This document shows positions 1 to 10,971 of a DNA stretch of 53,125 nt, piece by piece. The DNA comes from Phallusia fumigata (lineage: Eukaryota > Chordata > Ascidiacea > Phlebobranchia > Ascidiidae), in assembly GCA_008931825.1 (NCBI GenBank), contig QXVZ01012168.1, forward strand, positions 1 through 53,125, given 5' to 3'. Position 1 is the stretch's first letter; each line of letters starts with the position of its first letter. The notes under the pieces were generated by a model. That model did no database searches, was not told the origin of the DNA, and saw only the letters and a program-made list of their open reading frames with translations. The translations under genes and the position numbers were made by a program.

Positions 1-863
1 TCCGAAAAGCAACTTTCAAGTTTTAAAGAAACGAATTTGGTCGATGCAAAACATGAGAATATAGATTGCGCCTTAATAACGTTATCGTCTGTTTTCAAAA
101 AAGAGTATGTGAGCAACTGCTTTGCTTTTTCAAGTTTTGGTTAAAGCTTGCAAAACCTATCGGATTAGTAGCACCGATATTTTACCTTATGTCTTCTACC
201 TCAGTGCTCTGCAACCATTTTTCACTGACGTCACACTTTTAAACTTTTAAACTCTGGCGGCACCATACAACCTATGTTTTTGAGCCAGGGCGACCTTTCC
301 AAGATAATCATTTCTGTTATGAGACAATGCCGTAGCCAGCCCAAAATTTCGAGGGGGAGTTACCCAACTTAATGTAAAACTTGGGGATTTGTTTCAGGAG
401 AAACCTACTTCAATGCACAATTTTGAGGAGGGGCCATGGCTACGCCCCTGTTATGAGGTTATAGAATATCACAAACACACAGTAGGCAGACCCCGCGCAT
501 TTTTTCAAGTTTAACATGTTTTTTTTTCAAAAAAGTTAGGTATAGGTTAAAGGTGCACTGCAGCACACATTGCATCGTCTCGCGGCACACCGGTTGCGGA
601 GTCTAACTTGGGATTTCGCTTTAAGTGGTGAGCACAAATTTGCCCAATTTGTTTGCATGGTATACGATCAAATCCTGTACAACATAAAGTTTAATAACAT
701 AGTGGGGGTCGAGACTAGCCCGTAAATATATTTCTACATTTAACGTCTTTGTGGATAAGAGAATACAACATATACACAGGAATACGAAGAAATGAACATA
801 AAGTGGCATTGAAGAAAAACTCAAAAACAATTTCTTACACAAAGTATCTTTGGTTGAACATAA
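1..863. other. Flanking non-coding stretch downstream of membrane gene A
   Basis: I see no supportable gene here. The stretch contains one MITE (325-450, listed separately). An ATTAAA on the minus strand at about 690-695 could serve as polyadenylation signal for the minus-strand gene that ends at 864. The short open frames lack splice sites or recognisable protein features. Confidence 0.5.
325..450. mobile_element. Short hAT-type MITE with 8-bp target duplication
   Basis: A 126-bp element has imperfect inverted ends. The left end reads CAATGCCGTAGCCAGCCC. The right end, reverse-complemented, reads CAGGGGCGTAGCCATGGCCC. It is flanked by TTATGAGA (317-324) and TTATGAGG (451-458), a 7-of-8 match of the length typical for hAT transposons. 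CAGNGGCGTAGCCA-type ends are common in animal hAT-derived MITEs. There is no coding capacity, so it is non-autonomous. Confidence 0.75.
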
Positions 864-2636
864 TTACACAGAAATTCCTGGTCGAAATCTTCTGCATACT
901 GCCAAAATCACCCGAGAGATAAATGCACATAAAACAACACCAAGATCCACAGAAGCAATGATCAGATTTTGGTTTCCATCCGGCAAGGCTCTCAGCTTGT
1001 CAATCAAAGCAGATGTAGCGAGGATCAGCACAGGGTAGATTGTGTATAGGTAACGGCAATACTTCTCAAAAACAAAGTTTTCCAACACAAACCACGTGAT
1101 GACGATAACCAATAGGATCACAAGTGAAATTGTGGAACCGTTTACAACCGAAATGTTATCTAAAATGTAAACTAATATTTGACACCAAAATAAGTCCAAG
1201 TTGCAACCAATGTTTGGATAAAACAGATGTTTGACACAATGGTTGTGTACAATTTATTTTCGGCCTATTGATTGATTTAGTGCTATTGTGCCGCTATGTT
1301 TTCTTTCACCAAGCGAAATAAACTCAATTTATTCATCCAGACAAACTATTCACGAGAAATGAAAGTTAAAAATCATACGTCTAAAGCTTTCTTTAATTGT
1401 TGGCAACACACGTATGCGCCTATTTACACGCAGCTGCTAATCACAGGTTGTTGATATGGACGAACCGATTGCGCCCCTGGCATTACGTACCTCGCTTGAC
1501 GGCCGTTTCCAAACCGAAGCTGTCCTCGTAAATAATAACATCTGCCAGGTTGACAAGGGTTGCCACGGTAAGCCACGTTCCCAAAAGACTCAGTCCATTT
1601 TGCACTAAAATCCTCATCAACCAAAGTACAACTGCAAATAACAAAAAGTGTTTAATTCTAAATACAAACTAGAATCGTAGATTTCAGGTAGTACCTCGAT
1701 GGTTTTTTTCAAGGGTTTCAGCGTTGTCAGCTGCAGCCTTGCATAAAGCGCCAACCGCAACATAAACAGACACGGCAGCAATAAGCAAAAGTACAAATGA
1801 CAAGCTCAAGATTTCACGGTCAAACGCAAACAACCATCCAATTGTTGTTGCGAAAATCACGCAGTAGCTGATTAGGAACGTCTGCAATTGGATTGTAAAA
1901 ACAAACAAATTTACATGTATAACAGCGTTTGTTAACTTGTTCAAACCTTGGGTACAAGGGTGGGGGTCATTTTGACGGGACTTTTTTCAATTGGAAGGCA
2001 ACATGATACAACAATGTAGACGATTCCAACTAAATTCCAAAAATATATAATGGGCCAAATGATACCGAAGGCAATAGATTTTGGTGAAGTATGCTGGTAA
2101 TATTTTCTATCCAGACCTCCGAGGCTGTTAAAGAAGAGACCTGATAAATTTGCAAAAACCAGTTTAAACATCACAATAAAAATAAAACTGTCGATATTAA
2201 CTTAACTGTGTCACCGCTTGTTACTCATTTCAACGATGACTGAATCGAAGCAGGTTAATATCTTGTATTGTTTGTAAGGTAGCCAAGTTCAAAAACGCTT
2301 TAAGCATTATACCTGCAGTACTGCGTAGAGACAGTTATACCATGACCCTAATTACACTGAAAAAGGTCGGCAAGGAGCCTATATTTAAACAAGGCCACAT
2401 GCACGGTTTTGATTTGTCTATTTTCTCACTAAAATGATGATAAAGTAGATTTTTTGCACTAGATCAATGGTAAATTTGTTTTTAGTAAAGACATTATTTT
2501 GTGCAGCACAATACCAAGAGCATGCAACAAATGTCATCCTACCTGGAATTCTCGCAGAACTTAAATATGAAATTGCCAAAGCGACCACATACAAGAAGAA
2601 AGCAGCAAATACTAGAGCAATCTGCACTTTTGTCAT
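864..2636 (-). CDS. Multipass membrane protein, copy A (possibly TspO/MBR-related)
   Basis: Five exons read on the minus strand: 2543-2636, 1947-2140, 1695-1881, 1491-1631 and 864-1159. All have GT-AG borders and compatible phases, giving about 303 residues. Roughly eight hydrophobic helices are visible: one in exon 1, one in exon 2 around FGIIWPIIYFWN, two in exon 3 around GWLFAFDRE, one in exon 4 around ILVQNGLSLLGTW, and three in exon 5 starting near FVLENFVFEKYCRY. The order of these motifs recalls an unnamed family of invertebrate membrane proteins. The tryptophan-rich second helix faintly resembles TspO/MBR, but that link is inference. The start is the only ATG followed directly by the first hydrophobic segment. 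No function can be assigned. Confidence 0.8.
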
Positions 2637-2876
2637 TTCGCTTGTTTATACCAAGTGATCGGTCCTGCTACTTTGCTAATCGCTTGCGACAATACAGACA
2701 GATAATATTTTGCTTGCGACTTATGTAACTCGGGTCACGAGCTTGAACGGACAGGTCACGCCAAAAGCAGACAAATGTCTGCCTTTTTTCTTTTTGCATC
2801 ATAACTTATGTAACTATTCGCAGGGGACAAAATTAAAGTTTGAATTGATTTGTCTGGAAATACAACAACTTGCCAC
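1164..2876. repeat. Left arm of contig-overlap duplication around N2877
   Basis: This 1.7-kb stretch is near-identical, introns included, to the sequence immediately right of the N at 2877 (2878 to about 4600). The repeat ends exactly at the N on one side and begins at it on the other. That is the pattern expected when two overlapping contigs are abutted. Confidence 0.8.
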
Positions 2877-2877
2877 N

Positions 2878-4358
2878 ATGTAAACTAATATTTGACACCA
2901 AAATAAGCCCAAGTTGCAACCAATGTTTGGATAAAACAGATGTTTGAAACAATGTTTGTGTACAATTTAATTCCGGCCTGGTGATTGATTTAGTGCTATT
3001 GTGTGGCTATGTTTTCTTTCACCAAGCGAAATAAACTCAATTCATTCATCCAGACAAACTATTCACGAGAAATGAAAGTTAAAAATCATACGTGTAAAGC
3101 TTTCTTTAATTGTTGGCAACGCACGTATGCGCTTATTTACACGCAGCTGCTAATCACAGGTTGTTGATATGGACGTACCGATTACGCCCCTGGCATTACG
3201 TACCTCGCATAACGGCCGTTTCCACTCCAAAGCTGTCCTCGTAAATAATAACATCTGCCAGGTTGACAAGAGTTGCCACGGTAAGCCACGTTCCCAAAAG
3301 ACTCAGTCCATTTTGCACTAAAATCCTCATCAACCAAAGTACAACTGCAAATAACAAAAAGTGTTTAATTCTAAATACAAACTAGAATCGTAAATTTCAG
3401 GTAGTACCTCTATGGTTTTTTTCAAGGGTTTCAGCGTTGTCAGCTGCAGCCTTGCATAAAGCGCCAACCGCAACATAAACAGACACGGCAGCAATAAGCA
3501 GAAGTACAAATGACAAACTCAAGATTTCACGGTCAAACGCAAACAACCATCCAATTGTTGTTGCGAAAATCACGCAGTAGCTGATAAGGAACGTCTGCAA
3601 TTGGATTGTAAAAACAAACAATTTATACATGTATAACAGCGTTTGTTAACTTGTTCAAACCTTGGGTACAAGGGTGGGGGTCATTTTGACGGGACTTTTT
3701 GCAATAGGAAGGCAACATGATACAACAATGTAGATGATTCCAACTAAATTCCAAAAATATATAATGGGCCAAATGATACCGAAGGCAACAGATTTTGGTG
3801 AAGTTTGCTGGTAATATTTTTTATCCAGACCTCCGAGGCTGTTAAAGAAGAGACCTGATAAATTTGCAAAAGAACAGTTTAAACATCATAATAAAAATAA
3901 AACTGTCGATATTAACTTAACTGTGTCATCGCTTGTTACTCATTTTAACTATGCTGTATGACTAAATCGAAGCAGGTTAATATCTTGTGTTGTTTGTAAG
4001 GTAGCCAAATTCAAAAACACTTTAAGCATTATACCTGCAGTAACTGCATAGAGACAGTTACACAATGACACTAATTACACTGAAAAAGGTCGGCAAGGAG
4101 CCTATATTTAAACAAGGCCACATGCACGGTTTTGGGTTGTCTATTTTCTCATTAAAATGATGATAAAGTAGACTTTTGCACTAGATCAATGGTAAATTTG
4201 TTTTTAGTAAAGATATTATTTTGTGCAGCACAATATCAAGAGCATGCAACAAATGTCATCCTACCTGGAATTCTCGCAGAACTTAAATATGAAATTGCCA
4301 AAGCGACCACATACAAGAAGAAAGCAGCAAATACAAGAGCAATCTGCACTTTTGTCAT
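2878..4358 (-). CDS. Membrane protein copy B, lacks last exon (probable haplotype duplicate)
   Basis: Exons 1-4 of the same gene recur at 4265-4358, 3661-3854, 3408-3594 and 3204-3344. Their lengths are identical to copy A and there are only a few substitutions, for example VET for LET and VMRG for VKRG in exon 4. The fifth exon is absent because the sequence stops at the N at 2877, inside the corresponding intron. The whole interval 2878 to about 4600 aligns with 1164-2876. It looks like the unmerged second allele rather than a third gene. A real truncated duplicate remains possible but less likely. Confidence 0.7.
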
Positions 4359-4800
4359 TTCGCTTGTTTATACCAAGTGATCGGTCCTGCTACTTTGCTA
4401 ATCGCTTGCGACAGTACAGACAGATAATATTTTGCTTGCGACTTATGTAACTCGGGTCACGAGCTTGAACGGACAGGTCACGCCAAAAGCAGACAAATGT
4501 CTGCCTTTTTTCTTTTTGCATCATAACTTATGTAACTATTCGCAGGGGACAAAATTAAAGTTTGAATTGATTTGTCTGGAAATACAACAACTTGCCACTG
4601 AAATACACCCAACAGCTGGATAGAACCAATTACACTTTTTTAAAAACATTCTTTCGGTGTATTTACAATTTTGTTGTTCATACGTTGCTTCGTGAAGAAA
4701 GTAAGCATTCAAAAGCTGATCATACAAATGCATGCGAAAAGCGGAGTAAGACGTTGAAAATGTTTATACTGTACACTCCTTAAAAACTTTGAACAATTGA
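4359..4800. other. Spacer between membrane gene copies
   Basis: The first part (to about 4600) repeats 2637-2876, the 5' flank of copy A. From about 4600 the sequence is unique up to the stop codon of gene C. I see no other gene here. Confidence 0.6.
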
Positions 4801-6464
4801 TCAGATGGGAACACCACGGTGCTTGTACCTTAGTACTTCTAAAGTGATACGAGCGATAAAAGCAATTAGAACCACAGCAAGGTTTGTAGATGCTATGATT
4901 AGATTCTGATTTCCGTCTGGCAGGTCTCTGAGCTTCACAATCAACAAAGACAAAGCAAAAATCAGTACAGGGTAGATTGTGTAAATGTAGCGGCAGTACT
5001 TTTCGAAAACAAAGTTTTCCAGACAAAACCACGTGACGACAATGGCCATTAGGATGGCTAGGGCCACTGTGGAACCGTTAACCACGGAAATACCACCTGA
5101 AAGGAAGTACAGTTTTGTCAAACACAAACAGTTTAGTGGATCACATACAATTTTTGAATAAAACAGTGTCAGCAGCTGGCCAAGTTATGCTCCCTTATAT
5201 TCGCCCACGCATTGTAATATGATAGTTTTTCTGAGCTTATGTTAGTGTTTTATGTGCTAGTTAAAGTATCTGCATGCTGGGCTTGCGTATTTATTTCCGG
5301 AAAACTCGTTTTACCTCGCAAAATTGCTGGTTCCACTCCAAAACTGTCCTTGTAAATGATAAGTATTGCCATGTTTATAAGAGTTGCAACGGTGAGCCAC
5401 GTGCCCAATAAGCTTAGTCCATTTTGCACCAAAATCCTCATCAGCCAAAGTACAGCTGCACCGCAAAACAGAAAAACAATTTTACGGTAGGTGGCGCTAG
5501 TTTACACTCGCCTCTAAACAATGCAACACCATTGTCTGGCAAATAAATTAACTCATTTGAATTCAACCGTTTCGATGTTTAATCATCAACAATTGGTTTT
5601 TAATGCAGAAAATGTTAAAACAACCGACAAAACTAAACGTAAAATGCGTTTATTTATTGTCATGGTTCATACTTTTATATTTCCTTTCCAGGATTTTCAC
5701 GTTGTCAGTTACAGCCTTGCACGAGGCGCCAACAGCAACATAAACCGACACGGCAGAAAGTAAGAGAATTCCAAATGCCGGTCCTAACATCTCCCGGTCA
5801 AACGCAAAAAGCCATGCTGACATTGACAGAGATGTCACGCAGTTGCTGATCAGAAACGTCTGAGAATGCAGAAATGTCAATAAAATGTGAGTGAACATCA
5901 GTGTTCCCTTGCTTTAGTACAAACCTTAGGTACAAGCGTTGGTGTAATTTTGACCGGACTTTTTTCGACAGGTAGGCAACATGATACGACAATGTAAACG
6001 ATTCCAACCAAATTCCACAGGTATATTAGTGGCCAAATAATACCAAATGCAACAGGTTCCGGCGAAACTTGCTGGAAATACTTTTTGTCAAGTTCGGAGA
6101 GATTGTTGTAGAAAACACCTAAATAATATGCCGAGTAACCGTTACTGAACAACAGCAGGATGTTGAATGACAGCACATTGCACACATATATATCTTTGCA
6201 GCGTGCGTTGAAGGTATAGGTCATAGCCTATGCTATTTACGCAGCTAAAAGCAGCAGGAAGCATAACTAAATTAAAATGAATAAAGCGTCCGCCGTGCAG
6301 CAGCCCAAAGTGTCCCCAAACGAAGGCCATTTTACCGTCAACATTCAAGCTGCGCAAACCAATATCATACCTTGAATTCCAGCTGAGTTTAGAGATGCAA
6401 CAAACAACGCTGACAAATAACTAAGAAATGCAGCAACTATTAAAGCAAACTGTACTTTATCCAT
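4801..6464 (-). CDS. Multipass membrane protein, paralogue C
   Basis: Five minus-strand exons lie at 6371-6464, 5925-6118, 5673-5859, 5315-5455 and 4801-5096. Their lengths (94, 194, 187, 141 and 296 nt) are identical to gene A and give about 303 residues. Protein similarity to A is strong but clearly below allelic, for example FGIIWPLIYLWN against FGIIWPIIYFWN, and IYKDSFGVEPAILRG at the end of exon 4. Intron sequences do not align with A, so this is a genuine older tandem paralogue. The exon 3 donor is AAAA|GTATGA. About eight membrane helices are predicted by eye. No known catalytic motif is seen. The family is the same unnamed, possibly TspO-like, invertebrate group as gene A. Confidence 0.8.
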
Positions 6465-7732
6465 TTTCTCGCCTTACGTTTGCAAAACAGTCCAGATTGT
6501 TTTCTAAACCATGTGACTAAAGATGTTATGTAACTGCGAATTGCACGCCAAAGGTTAAACAACACAGCTAGTGTTTGTTGCCTTTTTCATTTTGCCTTTA
6601 CGTCACGTATGCTTATTCAAGCGGAACATATTCAATTCCGTGGTATGAATTTGTTTACTAACAAAAAAACTTGATATTGATATTTTTTGTCACTTGATAT
6701 TGATAAAATATATTCTGAGCAAACTTTCTGTTTTATGTATTTGGACAGTTGTAATCAATGTAAATGCGAATTGAGATGATCTTTATGTTGTCACACGTGA
6801 ATCAGTAGCCACCAGGAGAGCTAGTATCTGCTGGTTAACGTTTAGTTTTTATTTCTTATTTACATGCAAAAGTCACATTATGTGAAAATGTTGCTGCTGA
6901 ATAAACGCTGAATGTTTATTTCAATTATAAGCTTTGTTCCTAATGACAACGTTGGCGAAATTGTAGAATATCACTCTTAAGTCTAAGGTTTAATTCTGCA
7001 CTATTCAAGTCTCCTTTGACTCTCAATCTGTTCCTTGGTTTGTGTGAAAGATAAATTTTCTACATTAACTATTTCAGCACTATGACAGCCACCATTTTAA
7101 TGAAGCTGATATGTCTCTTTGTTGTGAAAATCAATGTGTGTGACATAATAATCATCTAGAAAGTCATTGTTGAAACATAATGTTACATCACAATATGATA
7201 TTTTAGATTATTTTATTTACTCATACTCTACTTCACTTTTGTGCCATATTTGTTCACACAACAACATGCAGAAATGATAGCGACAAATGTATGAAACAAA
7301 TTCTACATGCCAAAATTCCCTGCCCTAAAATTGCTGACTTCCAGGTTAAGAACCACTGTGCTATACAGTTGCCAATTATCTCATTGATTTAAAAGTTTTG
7401 TTTTGTGTTTTAGTTGATGCGTTNTTTGATATTTAAATTATTTTATTTACTCATACTCAACTTCACTTTTGTGCCATATTTGTTCACACAACAACATGCA
7501 GAAATGATAGCGACAAATGTATGAAACAAATTCTACATGCCAAAATTCCCCGCCCTAAAATTGCTGACTTCCAGGTTAAGAACCACTGTGCTATACAGTT
7601 TCTGATTCCAATTATCTCATTGATTTTAAAGTTTTGTTTTGTGTTTTAGTTGATGCGTTGTTCAAACTTTCCGACATAAAGTACATGTAACAAGAGTTTG
7701 GTTTGTGTTGTTGTTTGAATATATAGCACAGT
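6465..7732. other. Divergent intergenic region between membrane gene C and RPF1
   Basis: About 1.27 kb of AT-rich DNA separates two head-to-head genes and probably carries both promoters. No TATA box or other clear motif stands out. The stretch from about 7195 to 7423 is repeated at 7425 to about 7650 around the N at 7424, so the true spacer is likely about 230 bp shorter. Confidence 0.5.
7195..7655. repeat. Contig-overlap duplication around N7424
   Basis: About 225 bp left of the N at 7424 recurs right of it with only scattered substitutions and a small indel. For example, ACTCATACTC(T/A)ACTTCACTTTTGTG occurs in both arms. It is interpreted as two unmerged haplotype contig ends. Confidence 0.8.
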
Positions 7733-10195
7733 ATGGATGTGTTGGAAGATGATCAACAAAGCATATGCTCTGCTGGAGTTTTTAGTGATATTGCATCCAT
7801 CAGTGAATTGGAGAATGTTGTGACCAGTCAAGATGGTGAAAACCCACAAATTACTCAAAATATATCACGAATAAGAAACAAACAGAAGCGAGCTCTTGCT
7901 TACATAAAACTAAGAAAAGAGCAAAGAAAGGTAAGCCACACCAAAAATGTTACAAATGGTTCACACTTGAGTTCAACAAGGTCAAACTGCATTAGTGTTA
8001 ATATTAACGGACAACATACAACCAAAATATTTATTTTCATGCTATTTATTTTAAGGAAAGAATAAAAATGCGGAGGCAGCGACAAAAAATGAGAGAAGAG
8101 CTAGGTAAGGGCGCACCGCCTATTCCACCTCCAAAAACAATTGACAACCGAAGAGAAAAGGAGGATACCATTGTACAAAAAGAAGATAGGGAAGTTTTGC
8201 TGGATATTGAAAGTGATGAAATGGCATCATACTTTCAGAGAAAGCAATGTCCCAAAATACTGCTAACAACTTCAGATCGTCCAAGATCGGTAGGATTTAT
8301 GTTTTTGTATTGAGAATCCATTCGGCACCTGACTATGGCATGAAGATTTTGGTCTTTAGATGTGGTTAAGTTTTAGGGCAGTAGACAATGAAAAATTATG
8401 TTTGAAAAGGTTGTTTTTTTTGCGGTCCATATAAAAGGAATTGAAATTCCAATCATCAAAATGTATTGATGATTTAAAGACGAAAATTTAGTCTGTGTGT
8501 AAACCAGTTTTGTTCTGTTCCAGAGGACTACCAGGTTTCTTAAACAGCTGAGTGAAGCCTTACCAAATTCCTTTATTTTCTATCGACGAGCTCTGGATAT
8601 AAAGAAAATAATACCTCAATGTATTGCCAAAGGATACACAGACATTGCAGTTGTTAATGAGGATCGAAAAACCCCAAGTATGTCTATTCTATTGATTTTG
8701 ACTGATAGTATATGTCTAATTAAATTTTGGGTTTGTTATCTTTAATACCTTTCCATATTTTTGTCTGTACCAGATGGTATTTTGTTGTGTCACTTGCCTG
8801 ATGGTCCAACTGCTCATTTTAAAGTCAGCAATGTAAAACTCAGAAAAGAAATCAAACACAGCACTACACCATCAGAGCATCAGCCAGAGGTATTTGTTTG
8901 TTTTAATTTCAAAATGGAGGTGGTGATTAAAATCAGCATTTGTGTGATAAAATGTTTGACTTAATTTGATTCAATTTTCGCAAATACATTTTTAGGTGAT
9001 TTTAAATAACTTTGGGACAAGGCTGGGTCATTCGGTGGGAAGAATGTTGGCTGCCCTATTTCCCCATGATCCAGAGTTCAAAGGTCGACAAGTTGTTACT
9101 TTCCACAATCAAAGGGATTTCATATTTTTTAGACACCATAGGTCAGTGCAAAAAAGGTTTTCAATACTATAGGTACGCTTGGTATATATCCTTCGTACTT
9201 CTAAGTTTTTTGAATGTGTTGCTGCAGTATTTAGCTTAGAACATGGTATGTTTTCTGAGCCTTGCCAATTACATGCAGTATTGGTTAGTTTGCTGTGTTT
9301 GTTAGTTTTTAGACTTTTAGAACCCCTCCATAATCCCAACTTGTGGCACTCTCACCCCATTATTACTGCTTTTGTGCAGGTATATATTTCGAAATGAAAA
9401 ACGGGTTGGATTACAAGAAATTGGACCAAGATTTACCCTGAAACTGCGCTCACTCCAAAAAGGAACATTTGATTCAAAGTTCGGCGAATATGAATGGATC
9501 CACAAGGCAAGTTTTTTAGGGTTTTTTGTATGAAAAGCGTGACAAGTAAACCTGGTCTTAAACAAGCACTCCCACTTAACGGTATGTAAAACAGCATGTA
9601 TGATATTGCCATTAACAATGGTTCAAAGACGGGACCATTTGTATTTGTTTATAAAAAGTGTGGTATTCCACTTCAGACGATGCCCACCAGGGTCTCAATG
9701 CAAACACGCGGACGTCCCAATTTTAGTTTTGCAAATTGTTTCCCTGCCAACGTTTGTTAAACTATGTGCAGCTATTCCCTTTCTGATGTTTAACATTTTT
9801 TTGAATATACTAAACGATTCGTTAGCACATAAAACACCTTTGTTTATTGCAAATAATTCACACTTGAACCAAACAGACCCTTGTTTCTATCAAACGCGGA
9901 AGGTTGACTGTGAAACAAATCTTATTTCCGCCTGTGAATTTTTGCAAGAGCTCGAGTGCCATTTTTCAATACGCCACGTGCTACATTTGGCTGCCGTGCC
10001 AGTGCCACGTGTTGGATGCCCCCGATGTGGATACATAGCCAAAGCATTTTGTTCTTGTAGTCAACCATATCCGTGCAATCGGTTAATTATTTGCTTTTGT
10101 TCATCAACTACATGCAGTTGACAATCGAATTAAATTTATCTTTATTCACACAGCGTCATGAAATGGACACAAGCCGACGGAAATTCCATTTGTGA
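7733..10195 (+). CDS. RPF1: Ribosome production factor 1 (Brix-domain protein)
   Basis: Seven exons lie at 7733-7930, 8056-8289, 8524-8677, 8774-8889, 8996-9141, 9380-9506 and 10154-10195. They give about 338 residues, close to the roughly 349 of the human protein. RPF1 is a nucleolar Brix-domain factor needed for large-subunit (pre-60S) rRNA processing. Diagnostic stretches are PPKTIDN, SPKILITTSDRP-like [65 protein letters not shown], and [19 protein letters not shown]. The C terminus is [13 protein letters not shown]. The N-terminal part is basic and variable, as in the family. Intron 6 appears to use a GC donor (AAG|GCAAGT). The start is the first in-frame ATG; the extreme N terminus is less certain than the rest. 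Confidence 0.95.
9507..10153 (+). other. RPF1 intron 6, GC-AG type
   Basis: The conserved EWIHK block ends at 9506 and is followed by GCAAGT instead of GT. The next conserved exon starts after CACACAG at 10153. The flanks AAG|GCAAGT fit the consensus for rare GC-AG introns. Reading through instead gives a non-conserved tail and an early stop. A 173-codon open frame inside the intron has no recognisable content. Confidence 0.75.
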
Positions 10196-10971
10196 TGAAC
10201 TACCGTTCGAGTTGGTCGTCTTCACTCCGCTAAAATACAATTCACAAGACTTTGTCTTTTTTTGTTCCAACGACCAAGCTCTAAATGTGTTAGTGGAGCC
10301 AGGTTTTGGTGGTGGGCAGTTTTTGTAAAATACCTCTCCGATTTAAAACCAAATTCTAAACCACATAATCTCCAGAATCCGAAAATGGCAAGCGGTTCGT
10401 GCAACCGCCTGCAGCGGCAATGTAGTTACCCCCAAAATGGCAAAGCGAGGTTTAAATATGGGTTTTTCGAAAAATATGAATGCTAGCTTTAAAAATAATT
10501 TAATGTAGTAATTCATTCCACTGCCGTTTGTTTATCGTCCGCATAAAGCCGCCAAGATGACCGATTGGCGAAAGTGACAGCTTCAATGCACAAGCAAGGT
10601 TGTAAGTAGTAACTCCGTTTGGCCTCTCAACTGCGTTTTATCTGACAGTGGAACCCGATATCGATAGCTCCCCCAAATCATAATGATCCAAAACATAACT
10701 GCACTGAAGCGGGTGCAGGCTCAAAAGCGCAACACATCCCCCTCCTGCATTTAAACGTGGAAATCGTTGGTGTCTTGTTGGAGAACTACAGCCCGTCATT
10801 GCCAATTTTTAGTTGGTTTCCCCGATTACCGATCGATAGATATGGTGCTTAAAAGTCACATAAGTCTACGCGAGCACCAATTTACACTCGAAATCTGAAC
10901 AGAGATCGAACTGTGATGTTCAGGCACGGGTCTAGTCATTCGTTAGTGCATGAAACCAACCAAGCAAGGGC
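10196..10971. other. Spacer between RPF1 and the phosphatase-like gene
   Basis: About 780 bp includes the RPF1 3' UTR and presumably the promoter and 5' UTR of the next gene on the same strand. I see no canonical AATAAA close to the RPF1 stop and no TATA box close to 10972. No further gene is visible. Confidence 0.4.

Noticed and set aside
9600-10121. 173-codon plus-strand frame inside RPF1 intron 6
   Set aside because: It lies wholly between two conserved RPF1 exons, has no recognised domain, and lacks supporting splice or promoter signals.
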